DNA from: ZC4RG17 sp036380875
Lineage (GTDB): Bacteria; Actinomycetota; Acidimicrobiia; Spongiisociales; ZC4RG35
Length of the DNA: 64,000 nt
Assembly: GCA_036380875.1 (NCBI GenBank)
Contig: DASVDX010000087.1
Coordinates: 1-64,000 of the forward strand
Direction: 5' to 3'
Part shown: one piece after another, positions 41,280 to 50,231 of the stretch
Layout: each line of letters opens with the position of its first letter
Numbering within the stretch: position 1 is the first letter of the stretch
Program-made: the position numbers and the translations under genes
The notes under the pieces: generated by a model
What the model saw: the letters and a program-made list of their open reading frames with translations, nothing else
Database searches by the model: none
What the model was told of the DNA's origin: nothing

Positions 41280-42320
41280 TCAGCCGATCGAGATCGGTTG
41301 ACGGCGTCCTTTTTCAGCTCGGAGTTGGCCACAGGCGGCGTCGATGTCCCGGCCGCGGGTGTCCCTGACCGTCACGTTCACGTCGAGGTCTTCCAGGATC
41401 TGGACGAACCGATCCATCGCCTCCTTCGACGGCGCTCTTTCTTTCGAGAGCGGCGTCGGGTTGAGGGCGATGAGGTTGACATGCGCCCGAATGCGGCGGG
41501 CGACGTCGGCGAGGAGGCGAGCCTGCTCGGGAGTGTCGTTGACCCCGTCCATCACCGTCCACTCGATGGAGACGCGCCGTCCCGTCTTCTCCGCATACTC
41601 CTTGGCCGCCTCTTCCAGGTCGGAGATGGGGTAGCGGCGGTTGATGGGGACGAGCCGGGAGCGCAATTCGTCGTCGGCTGCGTGGAGGCTGATGGCGAGG
41701 TTGAGCGGCCATCCCTCGTCGGCCAGCCTGCGAATCCCGGGGACCATTCCCACGGTCGAGACCGTGATCGAGCGCGGTGACATGCCCATCTCCTCGATCA
41801 TCCGCCGGATCGCCTCCCGCACCCGGTTGTAGTTGGCGAGTGGCTCGCCCATGCCCATGAAGACGACGTTCGTGAGCCGATCGGGCGACCCCGGCAGGCC
41901 GATCTGACGGAGGAAAGCGCGGGCGTAGGCAACCTGAGCAACGATCTCGCCTGCTTCGAGGTGACGCTCGAACCCGAACTGCCCGGTGGCGCAGAACGTG
42001 CAGCCCAGGGCACACCCGGCTTGTGAGGAGATGCACAACGTCGTGCGGCGCGGGTAACCCATCAGCACGGCCTCGTACTGAGCGCCGTCGTCGGCCTCGA
42101 ACAACCACTTGCGGGTCGTTCCCCCATCACCCACCTGGTCGGCGGCGACTCGGAACGGCCACAACCGGATCCCGCGACGTACCGACACCGGCAGGTTGGT
42201 CATGGCCTCCGGGTCGAGGACCGGCGTCACATACAGCCATCGCCGCAGCTGGTCCGCCCGGTAGCCCGGCTCGTCCGGCAGCAGAGACGCGAGATCGTCG
42301 GGAGGGGTCAGGTAAGCCAC
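41280..42320 (-). CDS. rlmN: 23S rRNA (adenine-2503-C2)-methyltransferase RlmN
   Basis: A radical-SAM enzyme of 346 residues that methylates A2503 of 23S rRNA (and A37 of some tRNAs). The SAM cluster motif is CALGCTFCATG, and the mechanistic cysteine near the C-terminus is in RGRDIDAACGQL. VVFMGMGEPLANY and ISLHAADDELRS are family-typical. Start is GTG 42320, just before VAYLTPPDD; ATG or longer upstream versions would enter the TetR operator region. The gene is divergent from the TetR gene with 91 bases between. Confidence 0.95.
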   Translation of the reverse strand: MAYLTPPDDLASLLPDEPGYRADQLRRWLYVTPVLDPEAMTNLPVSVRRGIRLWPFRVAADQVGDGGTTRKWLFEADDGAQYEAVLMGYPRRTTLCISSQAGCALGCTFCATGQFGFERHLEAGEIVAQVAYARAFLRQIGLPGSPDRLTNVVFMGMGEPLANYNRVREAIRRMIEEMGMSPRSITVSTVGMVPGIRRLADEGWPLNLAISLHAADDELRSRLVPINRRYPISDLEEAAKEYAEKTGRRVSIEWTVMDGVNDTPEQARLLADVARRIRAHVNLIALNPTPLSKERAPSKEAMDRFVQILEDLDVNVTVRDTRGRDIDAACGQLRAEKGRRQPISIG

Positions 42321-42376
42321 GCGCCAGCAAAGGGTAGGCCGGTGGTGCCCCAGGCGACCACGAGCAAAGATTTGGA

Positions 42377-42404
42377 TTGAGTGAGTACTCACTCCGGCTA
42401 TTCT
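42377..42404 (+). promoter_or_regulatory. TetR gene promoter with an internal operator
   Basis: TTGAGT (-35, 42377-42382), 16-base spacer, TATTCT (-10, 42399-42404). The -10 ends 7 bases before the GTG start at 42412, so the TetR mRNA should be leaderless. A perfect palindrome lies across the -35 and the spacer. Confidence 0.6.
42379..42394. promoter_or_regulatory. Perfect 16-base palindrome, TetR-type operator
   Basis: GAGTGAGTACTCACTC is an exact palindrome 18 bases upstream of the TetR start, overlapping its promoter and lying 58 bases upstream of the divergent rlmN start. Its size and symmetry match TetR-family operators, so autorepression of the TetR/ABC operon is the simplest reading. 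Confidence 0.75.
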
Positions 42405-42411
42405 GTCGCCG

Positions 42412-43023
42412 GTGCCCACCTCTTCCAGCCGCGAGCGAGCCACTCCGCTTCCTCCCGATGACCGGCGATTGGCCATCGTCGAAGCCGTCGTCCCTCTGCT
42501 CGTCGAGCAGGGGCCGACCGTTACCACCCGCCAGATCGCCGAGGCGGCCGGCGTCGCCGAAGGGACGCTCTTCCGCGTCTTCCCCGACAAGCGAACTCTC
42601 CTCATGGCGGTCGCCGAGCACTTGCTCGACCCGGACCGGGCTGAGTCGTCCCTCTTCGACGCCGTGGCCGATGCCCCTGACCTGGAGTCCAAGGTGGTGG
42701 CCACCATCGAGCACTCCCGCAAGCGAATGGAGCAGATCCTCACCGTGATGACAGCACTGCGTCACGTGGTCCACCAAGAGGGACCCTCCGAGGGGCCCCC
42801 GTCGCCGCCGGCGTTCCTGGTCGAGGCCAACCGCCGCCTCCTCGACGCCATCGCCGACCACGTCTTCGTTCCGCACCGCGACGAACTCCGGGTCACCCCG
42901 GCGAAGGCGGCATTGGTCCTGCGCAGCCAGATCTTCGGCATGTGGCACCCGGGCATGTCGCCCGGGTCGGTGCTCTCCGCCGAGGAACTGGCATCGATCC
43001 TGCTGAATGGACTGGCCCGCTGA
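42412..43023 (+). CDS. TetR family repressor
   Basis: A 203-residue regulator with a TetR_N helix-turn-helix (VTTRQIAEAAGVAEGTLFRVF, residues about 40-62) and an all-helical ligand domain. Start is GTG 42412, leaderless. The stop overlaps the start of the first ABC gene (TGATG at 43021), so repressor and exporter are coexpressed, typical of drug- or metabolite-responsive efflux operons. Confidence 0.9.
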   Translation: MPTSSSRERATPLPPDDRRLAIVEAVVPLLVEQGPTVTTRQIAEAAGVAEGTLFRVFPDKRTLLMAVAEHLLDPDRAESSLFDAVADAPDLESKVVATIEHSRKRMEQILTVMTALRHVVHQEGPSEGPPSPPAFLVEANRRLLDAIADHVFVPHRDELRVTPAKAALVLRSQIFGMWHPGMSPGSVLSAEELASILLNGLAR

Positions 43024-44759
43024 TGTTGACCCGTCTCCTCCGCACCCACCTCGAGCCCTACGGTGGCCCGCTCGTCGCCATCGTGGCGTTGCAGTTCATC
43101 AGCACGCTCGCCGCGCTCTACCTGCCCAGCCTCAACGCCGACATCATCGACAACGGCGTCGCCCGCGGTGACACCGACTACATCTTGCGGGTCGGCGGAT
43201 GGATGCTCCTCGTCTCCCTCGTCCAGGCGGCGACGTCGGTCGGCGCCCTCTGGTTCGGCTCCCGAACCGCGATGGCGGTCGGCCGGGATCTCCGCTCCGA
43301 CATCTACGGCCAGGTCGCCCGGTTCTCCAGCCAGGAAGTGAATCGTTTCGGAGCGCCGTCCCTCCTCACCAGGACCACCAACGACGTGCAACAGATCCAG
43401 CAGTTGCTGGCCATGGGGTTCGCCATGCTCGTGATGGCGCCGATGATGGCGATCGGTGGCGTGCTCATGGCCATCCGCGAGGACAGCGGGCTGGCATGGC
43501 TCCTCGCCGTGGCCATCCCCATCCAGACGATCGTGGTCCTTGTGATCGTCTCTCGGATGATCCCCGGATTCAGGCTGATGCAGGAGAGGATCGACCGGAT
43601 CAACAAGATCCTCCGGGAGCAGATCACGGGCATCCGGGTCATCCGTGCCTTCGTGCGCGAGCCCCATGAAACCAAGCGATTCGGGGTGGCCAACGAAGAC
43701 CTGACGCGGGTCGCCGTGTCCACGGGCCGCTGGATGTCGGCGATGTTCCCGACGGTGATGCTCGTCTTCAACCTGGCGATCGTGGCGGTGCTCTGGTTCG
43801 GTGGCTATCGGATCGCCGACGGGGCGATGCAGGTCGGGTCACTCACGGCGTTCATCAGCTATCTGGCCCAGATCCTCATGTCGGTGATGATGGCCACGAT
43901 GGTCCTCGCCATGGTCCCGCGGGCGTCGGTGAGCGCCAAGCGGATCTCCGAGGTCCTGGCGACCGACTCGTCGGTGAGGCCACCGGCCGAGCCGGTCCAT
44001 CCTGCACACGTGCGGGGCGAGGTCCGCTTCGAGAACGTCACCTTCGCGTACCCCGGCGCCGAGGAACCGGTTCTGGCCGATCTCGATCTGGTGGCCTTGC
44101 CCGGGCAGGTCACTGCCATCACCGGCTCCACCGGATCAGGCAAGTCGACCCTCGTCGGCTTGATTCCCAGGCTGTACGACGTGACGGGTGGCCGTGTGCT
44201 GGTCGACGGAGTCGACGTGCGCGACATGGAGCCCGAGGAGCTGTGGCGGCGGATCGGGATCGTCCCGCAGCGGCCGTACCTCTTCTCGGGAACCGTCGCT
44301 TCCAACCTGCGCTTCGGAAAGCCCGATGCCACCGAAGAGGAGATGTGGGCCGCCCTCGAGGTCGCCCAGGCGGCCGATTTCGTGCGCGACATGCCCAACG
44401 GGCTCGATTCCCCCATCGCCCAGGGCGGCACCAATGTGTCGGGCGGGCAACGCCAGAGGCTCGCCATCGCGAGGGCGATCATCAAGAAGCCCGAGATCTA
44501 CGTGTTCGACGACTCGTTCTCCGCCCTGGACGTGGCCACCGACGCTCGCCTCCGGAGGGCGCTGGCCAGAGAGACCGCCAACGCCACCGTGATCGTGGTC
44601 GCCCAGCGGGTCTCCACGATCGTGGAGGCCGACCAGATCATCGTCCTCGAGGACGGAGTGGTCGTTGGCCGGGGCACCCACGACGAGTTGCTCGCCACCT
44701 GCGAGACCTACCAGGAGATCGTCTGGTCCCAGCTCGGTGCAGAGGAGGGGGTGGCATGA
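43023..44759 (+). CDS. ABC exporter half-transporter, degenerate Walker B subunit
   Basis: A 578-residue type IV ABC exporter: six membrane helices (residues about 1-310) and a nucleotide-binding domain with Walker A GSTGSGKST, canonical signature VSGGQRQRLA and Walker B VFDDSFSALD. The catalytic glutamate after Walker B is Asp497. This is the pattern of the regulatory subunit of heterodimeric exporters such as TM287 and BmrC. It is followed with ATGA overlap by a partner with complementary features. Probable multidrug or lipid export. Confidence 0.92.
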   Translation: MLTRLLRTHLEPYGGPLVAIVALQFISTLAALYLPSLNADIIDNGVARGDTDYILRVGGWMLLVSLVQAATSVGALWFGSRTAMAVGRDLRSDIYGQVARFSSQEVNRFGAPSLLTRTTNDVQQIQQLLAMGFAMLVMAPMMAIGGVLMAIREDSGLAWLLAVAIPIQTIVVLVIVSRMIPGFRLMQERIDRINKILREQITGIRVIRAFVREPHETKRFGVANEDLTRVAVSTGRWMSAMFPTVMLVFNLAIVAVLWFGGYRIADGAMQVGSLTAFISYLAQILMSVMMATMVLAMVPRASVSAKRISEVLATDSSVRPPAEPVHPAHVRGEVRFENVTFAYPGAEEPVLADLDLVALPGQVTAITGSTGSGKSTLVGLIPRLYDVTGGRVLVDGVDVRDMEPEELWRRIGIVPQRPYLFSGTVASNLRFGKPDATEEEMWAALEVAQAADFVRDMPNGLDSPIAQGGTNVSGGQRQRLAIARAIIKKPEIYVFDDSFSALDVATDARLRRALARETANATVIVVAQRVSTIVEADQIIVLEDGVVVGRGTHDELLATCETYQEIVWSQLGAEEGVA

Positions 44760-46729
44760 CCGACCGGCGTATGAAAGAGACAGAACGTGTTATCGCCGGC
44801 CCCGGTCACGGCCGCGGGCCGATGATGGGCGGCATCGTCGGCCAGAAGCCGATGGATTTCAAAGGCTCCGGCAAGCGCCTCCTCGGCCTGCTGCGGCCTC
44901 ACCGGGTGAAGGTGGCAGCCATCTTCGTCCTGGCGATCGTCAGCGTGGTCCTCGCCGTGCTCGCCCCCAAGATGCTGGGCTGGGCGACGGACGAGATCTT
45001 CACCGGCTTCGTCGGCTCCCAGCTTCCCGCCGGCGCATCGAAGGAGGCCGTGGTGGCGGGGCTGCGGGCCCAGGGTCGTGAGACGCTGGCTCAGATGCTG
45101 GAGTCGATGGATGTCGTCCCCGGCCAGGGGATCGACTTCTCGGCGGTCGCCGTGATCCTGCTCACGGTGAGCGGCGTGTATGCGGTTTCCGCCTTGGCCG
45201 GCTGGCTCCAGGGCTTCTGGGTCACCGACGTGGTGCAGGGAACCGTACGCAAGCTGCGCTCCGACGTCGAGGACAAGATCAACAGCCTTCCGTTGCGCTA
45301 TTTCGATCGACAGCCCCGCGGTGAGCTGCTGAGCCGGGTGACGAACGACATCGACAACATCGCCCAGTCGCTTCAGCAGAGCATGAGTCAGATGATCACC
45401 TCGGTCCTGACGGTCGTCGGGGTCCTGGTGATGATGCTGTTGATATCGCCACTCCTGGCGTCGATCGCCCTCGTTTCGATCCCTCTCTCCGTGCTCGCCA
45501 CGAGAAAGATCCTCCAGCGGAGCCAAAAGCTCTTCGTAGACCAGTGGAGACGGACGGGCACCCTCAACGCCCACGTCGAGGAGAGCTACACCGGCCATGA
45601 CTTGATCAAGGTCTTCGGCCGCCAGAAGGAGACCCACGAGCGGTTCGCCGAGGAGAACGAGCAGCTGTTCCGGGTCTCGTTCGGCGCCCAGTTCATGTCC
45701 GGGCTGGTGATGCCGGTGATGATGTTCGTCGGCAACCTCAACTACGTTCTCGTCGCCGTCATCGGCGGACTGCGGGTGGCGACTGGACACATCAGCCTCG
45801 GCGACGTCCAGGCGTTCATCCAGTATTCGAGGCAGTTCACTCAGCCGCTCAGCCAAGTGGCGTCGATGGTCAACCTCCTCCAGTCGGGCGTTGCCTCGGC
45901 CGAGCGGGTGTTCGAGCTCCTCGACGCCGACGAGGAGCCGTCCGACTCCGAAGCGGTGCCGCCTGCCGACGAAGCCCGAGGCGAGGTCGTGTTCGAGAAC
46001 ATCTCGTTCCGCTACGAGCCCGACAAGCCGTTGATCGAGAATCTGTCGCTGACCGTGAAGCCCGGCCAGACCGTGGCGATCGTCGGTCACACCGGCGCCG
46101 GCAAGACCACCCTGGTCAACCTGCTGATGCGCTTCTACGACCTCGACGCAGGGCGCATCACCCTCGACGGCGTCGACATCTCGAAGATGAGCCGAGCCGA
46201 CCTGCGGAGCCAGATCGGCATGGTGCTCCAGGACGCCTGGCTCTTCGAGGGGACGATCCGCGACAACATCGCCTATGGCCGACCCGACGCCACCTTCGAG
46301 GAGATCGTCGAGGCGGCGAAGGCGACCTTCGTCGATCGCTTCGTCCATACCTTGCCCGACGGCTACGACACGGTGATCGACGAGAACGGCAGCAACGTGT
46401 CCGTCGGTGAGCGGCAGCTGATCACGATAGCCAGGGCGTTTCTCACCGACCCGGCGCTCCTGATACTCGACGAGGCGACATCGTCGGTGGACACTCGCAC
46501 CGAGGCTCTCCTCCAGCATGCGATGGCCGCCATCCGCTCCGACCGCACGTCCTTCGTGATCGCCCACCGCTTGTCCACGATTCGCGACGCCGACCTGATC
46601 CTCGTGATGGAGAACGGGCGGATCGTCGAGCAGGGCACCCACGAGGAGCTCCTGGCAGCCAACGGCGCCTACGCGGCCCTCTACCGGTCCCAGTTCGCCG
46701 AAGGCCAGGACCCCGAAGCCGCCGCGTAG
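44756..46729 (+). CDS. ABC exporter half-transporter, catalytic subunit
   Basis: A 657-residue type IV ABC exporter with an N-terminal extension of about 50 residues, six helices with an enlarged extracytoplasmic loop between helices 1 and 2 (about residues 82-125), and an ATPase domain. Walker A is GHTGAGKTT and Walker B LLILDEATSSVD with the catalytic Glu. The signature is VSVGERQ (residues 548-554) instead of LSGGQ. The changed signature pairs with the partner's Asp497 site, giving one degenerate and one competent ATP site, as in TM287/288. Confidence 0.92.
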   Translation: MTDRRMKETERVIAGPGHGRGPMMGGIVGQKPMDFKGSGKRLLGLLRPHRVKVAAIFVLAIVSVVLAVLAPKMLGWATDEIFTGFVGSQLPAGASKEAVVAGLRAQGRETLAQMLESMDVVPGQGIDFSAVAVILLTVSGVYAVSALAGWLQGFWVTDVVQGTVRKLRSDVEDKINSLPLRYFDRQPRGELLSRVTNDIDNIAQSLQQSMSQMITSVLTVVGVLVMMLLISPLLASIALVSIPLSVLATRKILQRSQKLFVDQWRRTGTLNAHVEESYTGHDLIKVFGRQKETHERFAEENEQLFRVSFGAQFMSGLVMPVMMFVGNLNYVLVAVIGGLRVATGHISLGDVQAFIQYSRQFTQPLSQVASMVNLLQSGVASAERVFELLDADEEPSDSEAVPPADEARGEVVFENISFRYEPDKPLIENLSLTVKPGQTVAIVGHTGAGKTTLVNLLMRFYDLDAGRITLDGVDISKMSRADLRSQIGMVLQDAWLFEGTIRDNIAYGRPDATFEEIVEAAKATFVDRFVHTLPDGYDTVIDENGSNVSVGERQLITIARAFLTDPALLILDEATSSVDTRTEALLQHAMAAIRSDRTSFVIAHRLSTIRDADLILVMENGRIVEQGTHEELLAANGAYAALYRSQFAEGQDPEAAA

Positions 46730-46772
46730 ATTCGTCGGCGATGCCCGGAACCGGCAGCTTCGCGCCCCTTCC

Positions 46773-46778
46773 TACACT
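46773..46778 (+). promoter_or_regulatory. TACACT -10 element, leaderless start
   Basis: TACACT is followed by 6 bases and the ATG at 46785, without a Shine-Dalgarno sequence. A leaderless transcript is expected for the permease gene. Confidence 0.45.
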
Positions 46779-46784
46779 CGCCTC

Positions 46785-48149
46785 ATGATCGACCGAATAC
46801 GGCGCTCCTGGAGTCGTGATGCGGTCGGCTTTCGCCAGGGGGAACTGGAAGACGGCGATGGGATGGCAGCCACGGTCGTGGCGCTCATCGGAGGTCCCGC
46901 ACTCGTCGTCGGGGCGACCCTAGTGACGGCCGACTCGCTCACGATCGGCCAAGTCATGCTCGTGGCTCCGGTGGCAGCTCTGCTGGGATGTTTCTTCGCT
47001 GGGTCCTCGGCGCGAATGGCTGCCCAGACCGGTGCCCCCGGGACCTGGATCCTGCGCCCTGCCTTCGGACGAACTGGGTCCGTTGTGGTTTCAGTCGCAC
47101 GACTGGCGATGGTCGCTCTTTGGGCGGTCGTCGGTCTCAAATACGCCGGCGGCTGGGCCGAGGGCGCCGGCGACGCCTACGGGCTCGCCTTGCCGGCAGC
47201 GGTGTGGATCGGGCTGATCGCCGTCCTCGGCCTCTCGATGCTGGCCCTCGGGATCGAGACCGCCGTCAAGCGACTGATCCGCCTGCCCCTCTTTGCCGGC
47301 TCGGTCCTCCTCATCGGCCTTCTCGCCTGGACGGTCGCCTCTCGAGCGGGCACCCTCGAGGGAGATGGCAGCGGTCTCTTCTGGTCGGGCGTCCAGCGGG
47401 CGATCGAAGCTGCGGTCGTCTTCGTTCCCTACATCGAGTCGGTGGCACGCCGGCTCCACCACGACGAAGAGGCCATGCCCACGTTCAGCGTGTCATACGC
47501 CGTCCCCGCCACGCTGATGTTTGCCGCCGGGGCCGTGCTCGCCTTGTTGCTGCCCGACATCGACGACTTGACCGGCCTCAGCGCCACGGGCAGCGCCGCC
47601 GCCATCGCCATCGCCTGGGTCGTCATCGCCGAGATCGATCAGGCCTTCTCAGCCTTCGTCGCCGCCGGGTCCGAGTCGATCGGGATCGTCAAGGTGGGAG
47701 ACACGGTGCTCGTCGGCCTCCTCGCCGTCGCTCTCATCGTGGTGGCGGCGGTCGTGGCTCCGACGGTGCCCACAGACCTCGCCTTCCTGGCGTCGTCCAT
47801 CGTGTTCCCGGCGGCGCTCATCGCCAGCCTCGACTTCCACCTGGTGAAAGACAGCTACTACCCCGAGGCGGACATATACGGGCGGACGGAGAGGGCGATC
47901 AACCTGTCCGCGTTCTCCTGTTGGATCCTCGCCGTATTGGTCGGCCAGGTGCTCGACCCGGTCGGTCCCACCTTCTGGACCGACACCGTGGGTTTCCTCG
48001 GGGTGGACGTCGACTTGCCATGGAGGCTGATCGTGGCGATCGTCGCCGGCGCGGGTTATGTACTGATCGCCCGCTGGACGCAGCACCGCACCGCTTCGGT
48101 ATACGAGATGCGCGACGTCAGCGTCTACGGGCACAACCCCGAGGGCTGA
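46785..48149 (+). CDS. NCS1-like permease (purine/cytosine permease family)
   Basis: A 454-residue membrane protein with about 12 helices. The N-terminus (RRSWSRDAVGFRQGELEDGD) is cytoplasmic and helix 1 contains VVALIGGPALVVGA. The arrangement and the ending resemble nucleobase:cation symporter-1 proteins (PGTWILRPAFGRTGSV, WDxx-less central region, SFSCWIL-type late helices). The match is loose, so the substrate (nucleobase, hydantoin, thiamine-like) is unknown. It stands alone and ends directly against the convergent HhH gene. Confidence 0.65.
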   Translation: MIDRIRRSWSRDAVGFRQGELEDGDGMAATVVALIGGPALVVGATLVTADSLTIGQVMLVAPVAALLGCFFAGSSARMAAQTGAPGTWILRPAFGRTGSVVVSVARLAMVALWAVVGLKYAGGWAEGAGDAYGLALPAAVWIGLIAVLGLSMLALGIETAVKRLIRLPLFAGSVLLIGLLAWTVASRAGTLEGDGSGLFWSGVQRAIEAAVVFVPYIESVARRLHHDEEAMPTFSVSYAVPATLMFAAGAVLALLLPDIDDLTGLSATGSAAAIAIAWVVIAEIDQAFSAFVAAGSESIGIVKVGDTVLVGLLAVALIVVAAVVAPTVPTDLAFLASSIVFPAALIASLDFHLVKDSYYPEADIYGRTERAINLSAFSCWILAVLVGQVLDPVGPTFWTDTVGFLGVDVDLPWRLIVAIVAGAGYVLIARWTQHRTASVYEMRDVSVYGHNPEG

Positions 48150-48536
48150 TCAGGCCGAGACGTTGCGGGCCGCCTCCACCCACTTCTCGGCCCGGGTCAA
48201 GGGCACGTCGGCTGCCTCGGCCACCTTCTCGGCGTCGGCGTCCGCCAGTTGCTGGATGGAGTGGATGCCGGCCGAAGCCAGGCGCGTGGCGTAGACGGGT
48301 CCGATGCCGCTGATGTCTGTGAGGCTCGGCGCCTGCGGCTCGGTCGACCGGTCCGGGGCGGAGACGTCCTCGTCCTTCTCTTCCGGTTGCGACTTTTCGA
48401 CCGGCCCCTCCGGCACCTTGAACGTCGGGAGTTGTGGCTCGCGGGGGAGGGCCACCGACACCAGTCGGTTGCGCATCGCCCACAACACTGCACCGAGGCC
48501 GCCGAGTATTCCGAGGATCCGAGCAAACCGTCTCAC
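48150..48536 (-). CDS. Membrane-anchored helix-hairpin-helix protein
   Basis: A 128-residue protein: one N-terminal membrane helix (ILGILGGLGAVLWAM), an acidic/Pro-rich linker, and a C-terminal helix-hairpin-helix pair (LTDISGIGPVYATRLASAGI, HSIQQLADADAEKVAEA) of the DUF4332/HhH type. These usually bind DNA or act as protein interaction modules. Function at the membrane is unknown. The stop directly abuts that of the permease gene. Confidence 0.75.
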   Translation of the reverse strand: MRRFARILGILGGLGAVLWAMRNRLVSVALPREPQLPTFKVPEGPVEKSQPEEKDEDVSAPDRSTEPQAPSLTDISGIGPVYATRLASAGIHSIQQLADADAEKVAEAADVPLTRAEKWVEAARNVSA

Positions 48537-48567
48537 GGGCCCCAGGCTAACCGGCTGGGGGCGTGGT

Positions 48568-48573
48568 TAAGGT
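48568..48573 (+). promoter_or_regulatory. TAAGGT -10 element, leaderless start
   Basis: TAAGGT ends 7 bases before the ATG at 48581; no ribosome-binding site precedes the start. A leaderless mRNA is likely for the LLM oxidoreductase. Confidence 0.45.
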
Positions 48574-48580
48574 GTGGCCG

Positions 48581-49600
48581 ATGAGGGTCGACTACTACTT
48601 CCCCCCTGGAGCACCCATGGCGGCCCGGGAAGCGGCGGAGTACGCGGACCGGCTCGGCTTCGACGGTTTCTTCACGGCCGAGACCAGCCACGACCCGTTC
48701 TTTCCCCTCCTGATCGCGGCGGAGGCCTCGGATCGACTCGACCTGGGGACCGCCATCGCAGTGGCGTTTCCCCGCTCGCCCATGGTGACGGCCATGATCT
48801 CCTGGGACCTCGCTCAGGCATCGGGTGGCCGCTTCATCCTCGGTTTGGGCACGCAGGTCCGCGCTCACATCACCCGCCGTTTCTCGACCGAGTGGTTCAG
48901 TCCTGGCCCCCGGCTCCGCGACTACATCCTGTCGTTGCGGGCCATCTGGTCGGCGTGGCAGAACCAGACCAAGCTCGAGTACGAGGGGGAGTTCTACAGA
49001 TTCTCGTTGATGACGCCGTTCTTCGACCCGGGGCCGATCTCCCACCCCGACATTCCGGTGGCGATCGCCGGCGTCGGTCCCTACCTGAGCCGCTTGGCGG
49101 GCGAGCTCTGCGAAGGCTTCCACGTCCACCCGTTCCACACCATCGCCTATCTCGATCAGGTGGTGCTCCCCGCAATGGCCGAGGGCGCGGAGTCGGCTGG
49201 ACGCAGCCTCGACGACTGCGTCCGGATGTCGACGGTGTTCGTCGTCACCGGGGCCGACGACTCGGAGGTGGAGCAGTCGATGGTGGCGGTCAAGCAACAG
49301 ATCGCCTTCTACGCCTCCACCCCTTCCTACCGTCCGGTCCTGGAAGCGTCAGGCTGGGACTTCGGCCCGGAGTTGACTGCCATGAGCAAGAGGGGGCGCT
49401 GGGAAGAGATGGCCGACGTCATCACCGACGATGTGGTTGCCGAGGTGGGTGTGGTGGCCACCATCGACGAGCTCGGATCGGCCATCCGGGAGCGCTACGA
49501 AGGTCGGGTGCAGCGGGTCGGCTTCTACAACCTGGGCGGCGTGGCCAGCCTCGACGAGGATGCCCTCTCGCAGGTCCTAACCGACATCAAGGGCTCTTGA
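48581..49600 (+). CDS. LLM-class (F420-dependent type) oxidoreductase
   Basis: A 339-residue luciferase-like TIM-barrel protein. It starts MRVDYYFPPGAPMAAREAAEY, and has FDGFFTAETSHDPFFP, LGTAIAVAFPRSPM, GRFILGLGTQVRAHITRRFS and IPVAIAGVGPYLSRLAGELCEGF. This is the TIGR03617-like F420 group found in actinobacteria; coenzyme F420 rather than FMN is expected but unproven, and the substrate is unknown. The 3' end overlaps the convergent phosphatase by 14 bases. Confidence 0.9.
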   Translation: MRVDYYFPPGAPMAAREAAEYADRLGFDGFFTAETSHDPFFPLLIAAEASDRLDLGTAIAVAFPRSPMVTAMISWDLAQASGGRFILGLGTQVRAHITRRFSTEWFSPGPRLRDYILSLRAIWSAWQNQTKLEYEGEFYRFSLMTPFFDPGPISHPDIPVAIAGVGPYLSRLAGELCEGFHVHPFHTIAYLDQVVLPAMAEGAESAGRSLDDCVRMSTVFVVTGADDSEVEQSMVAVKQQIAFYASTPSYRPVLEASGWDFGPELTAMSKRGRWEEMADVITDDVVAEVGVVATIDELGSAIRERYEGRVQRVGFYNLGGVASLDEDALSQVLTDIKGS

Positions 49601-50231
49601 CAGGACTGAACGGAAGGCGCTGGTCCGGCACCGGTGCCACATGGCCGACGTCGTTGTAGGTGACGAGCCGGGGGCCGTCCCCGATGACCGTTATCGAGGC
49701 GTTGTGGGGAGCCCCGAAGGGCCCGCGGAAGACGTTGCCGTTCTGCGGTATCCCGGCGGCCCACATGGCCAGGATCACCGTCGGCCCCGAATGGGTCGAC
49801 ACCACGACCGGCTCTTTTGAGTCGAGCAACTCCTCGACGGCCGAGAGGACACGGTCGGCGACGTCTCGCCATCGCTCGCCGCCCGGTCGAGCCACGTCCT
49901 CGCCGGCGGTATATGCCTCCCACATGTCCGGCCACCCCTCGGCGATCTCCTCGGGCAAGAGGCCGGTCCACTCTCCGTTCGCGACCTCGCGCAGTCGAGG
50001 ATCGGTTTCGATCTCGATTCCCAGCTTCTGAGCCAGCGGTTCGACCGTCTCGACGCATCGCACCAGGTCGGAGGCGACGATACGGCCGACGGGCAGCCTG
50101 CCGAGGCGGTCGGCGACCGCTTCGGCCTGGAGGCGTCCCATCTCGGTGAGGCGTGTCTGCGACTGCCCGATGAAGCGATGGTCGTTGTTCCCTTCCGCCT
50201 CGCCGTGGCGGACCACGAACAAGGTCGCCAT
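49587..50231 (-). CDS. Histidine phosphatase (phosphoglycerate mutase superfamily)
   Basis: A 214-residue phosphatase with the nucleophile motif VVRHGEAEGN at the N-terminus, RLTEMGRLQAEAVADRL, the conserved ASDLVRCVETVEPL, and the second histidine in VVVSTHSGPTVIL. Family members dephosphorylate small metabolites such as cobalamin or sugar phosphates; the substrate is not evident. Its ATG overlaps the stop of the gamma-glutamyltransferase gene (TGATG), so the two are coupled. Confidence 0.9.
   Translation of the reverse strand: MATLFVVRHGEAEGNNDHRFIGQSQTRLTEMGRLQAEAVADRLGRLPVGRIVASDLVRCVETVEPLAQKLGIEIETDPRLREVANGEWTGLLPEEIAEGWPDMWEAYTAGEDVARPGGERWRDVADRVLSAVEELLDSKEPVVVSTHSGPTVILAMWAAGIPQNGNVFRGPFGAPHNASITVIGDGPRLVTYNDVGHVAPVPDQRLPFSPVKSP

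Noticed and set aside
44708..46642. A 644-codon minus-strand frame opposite the second ABC gene
   Set aside because: The plus strand has all ABC motifs; the minus frame is a composition artefact.
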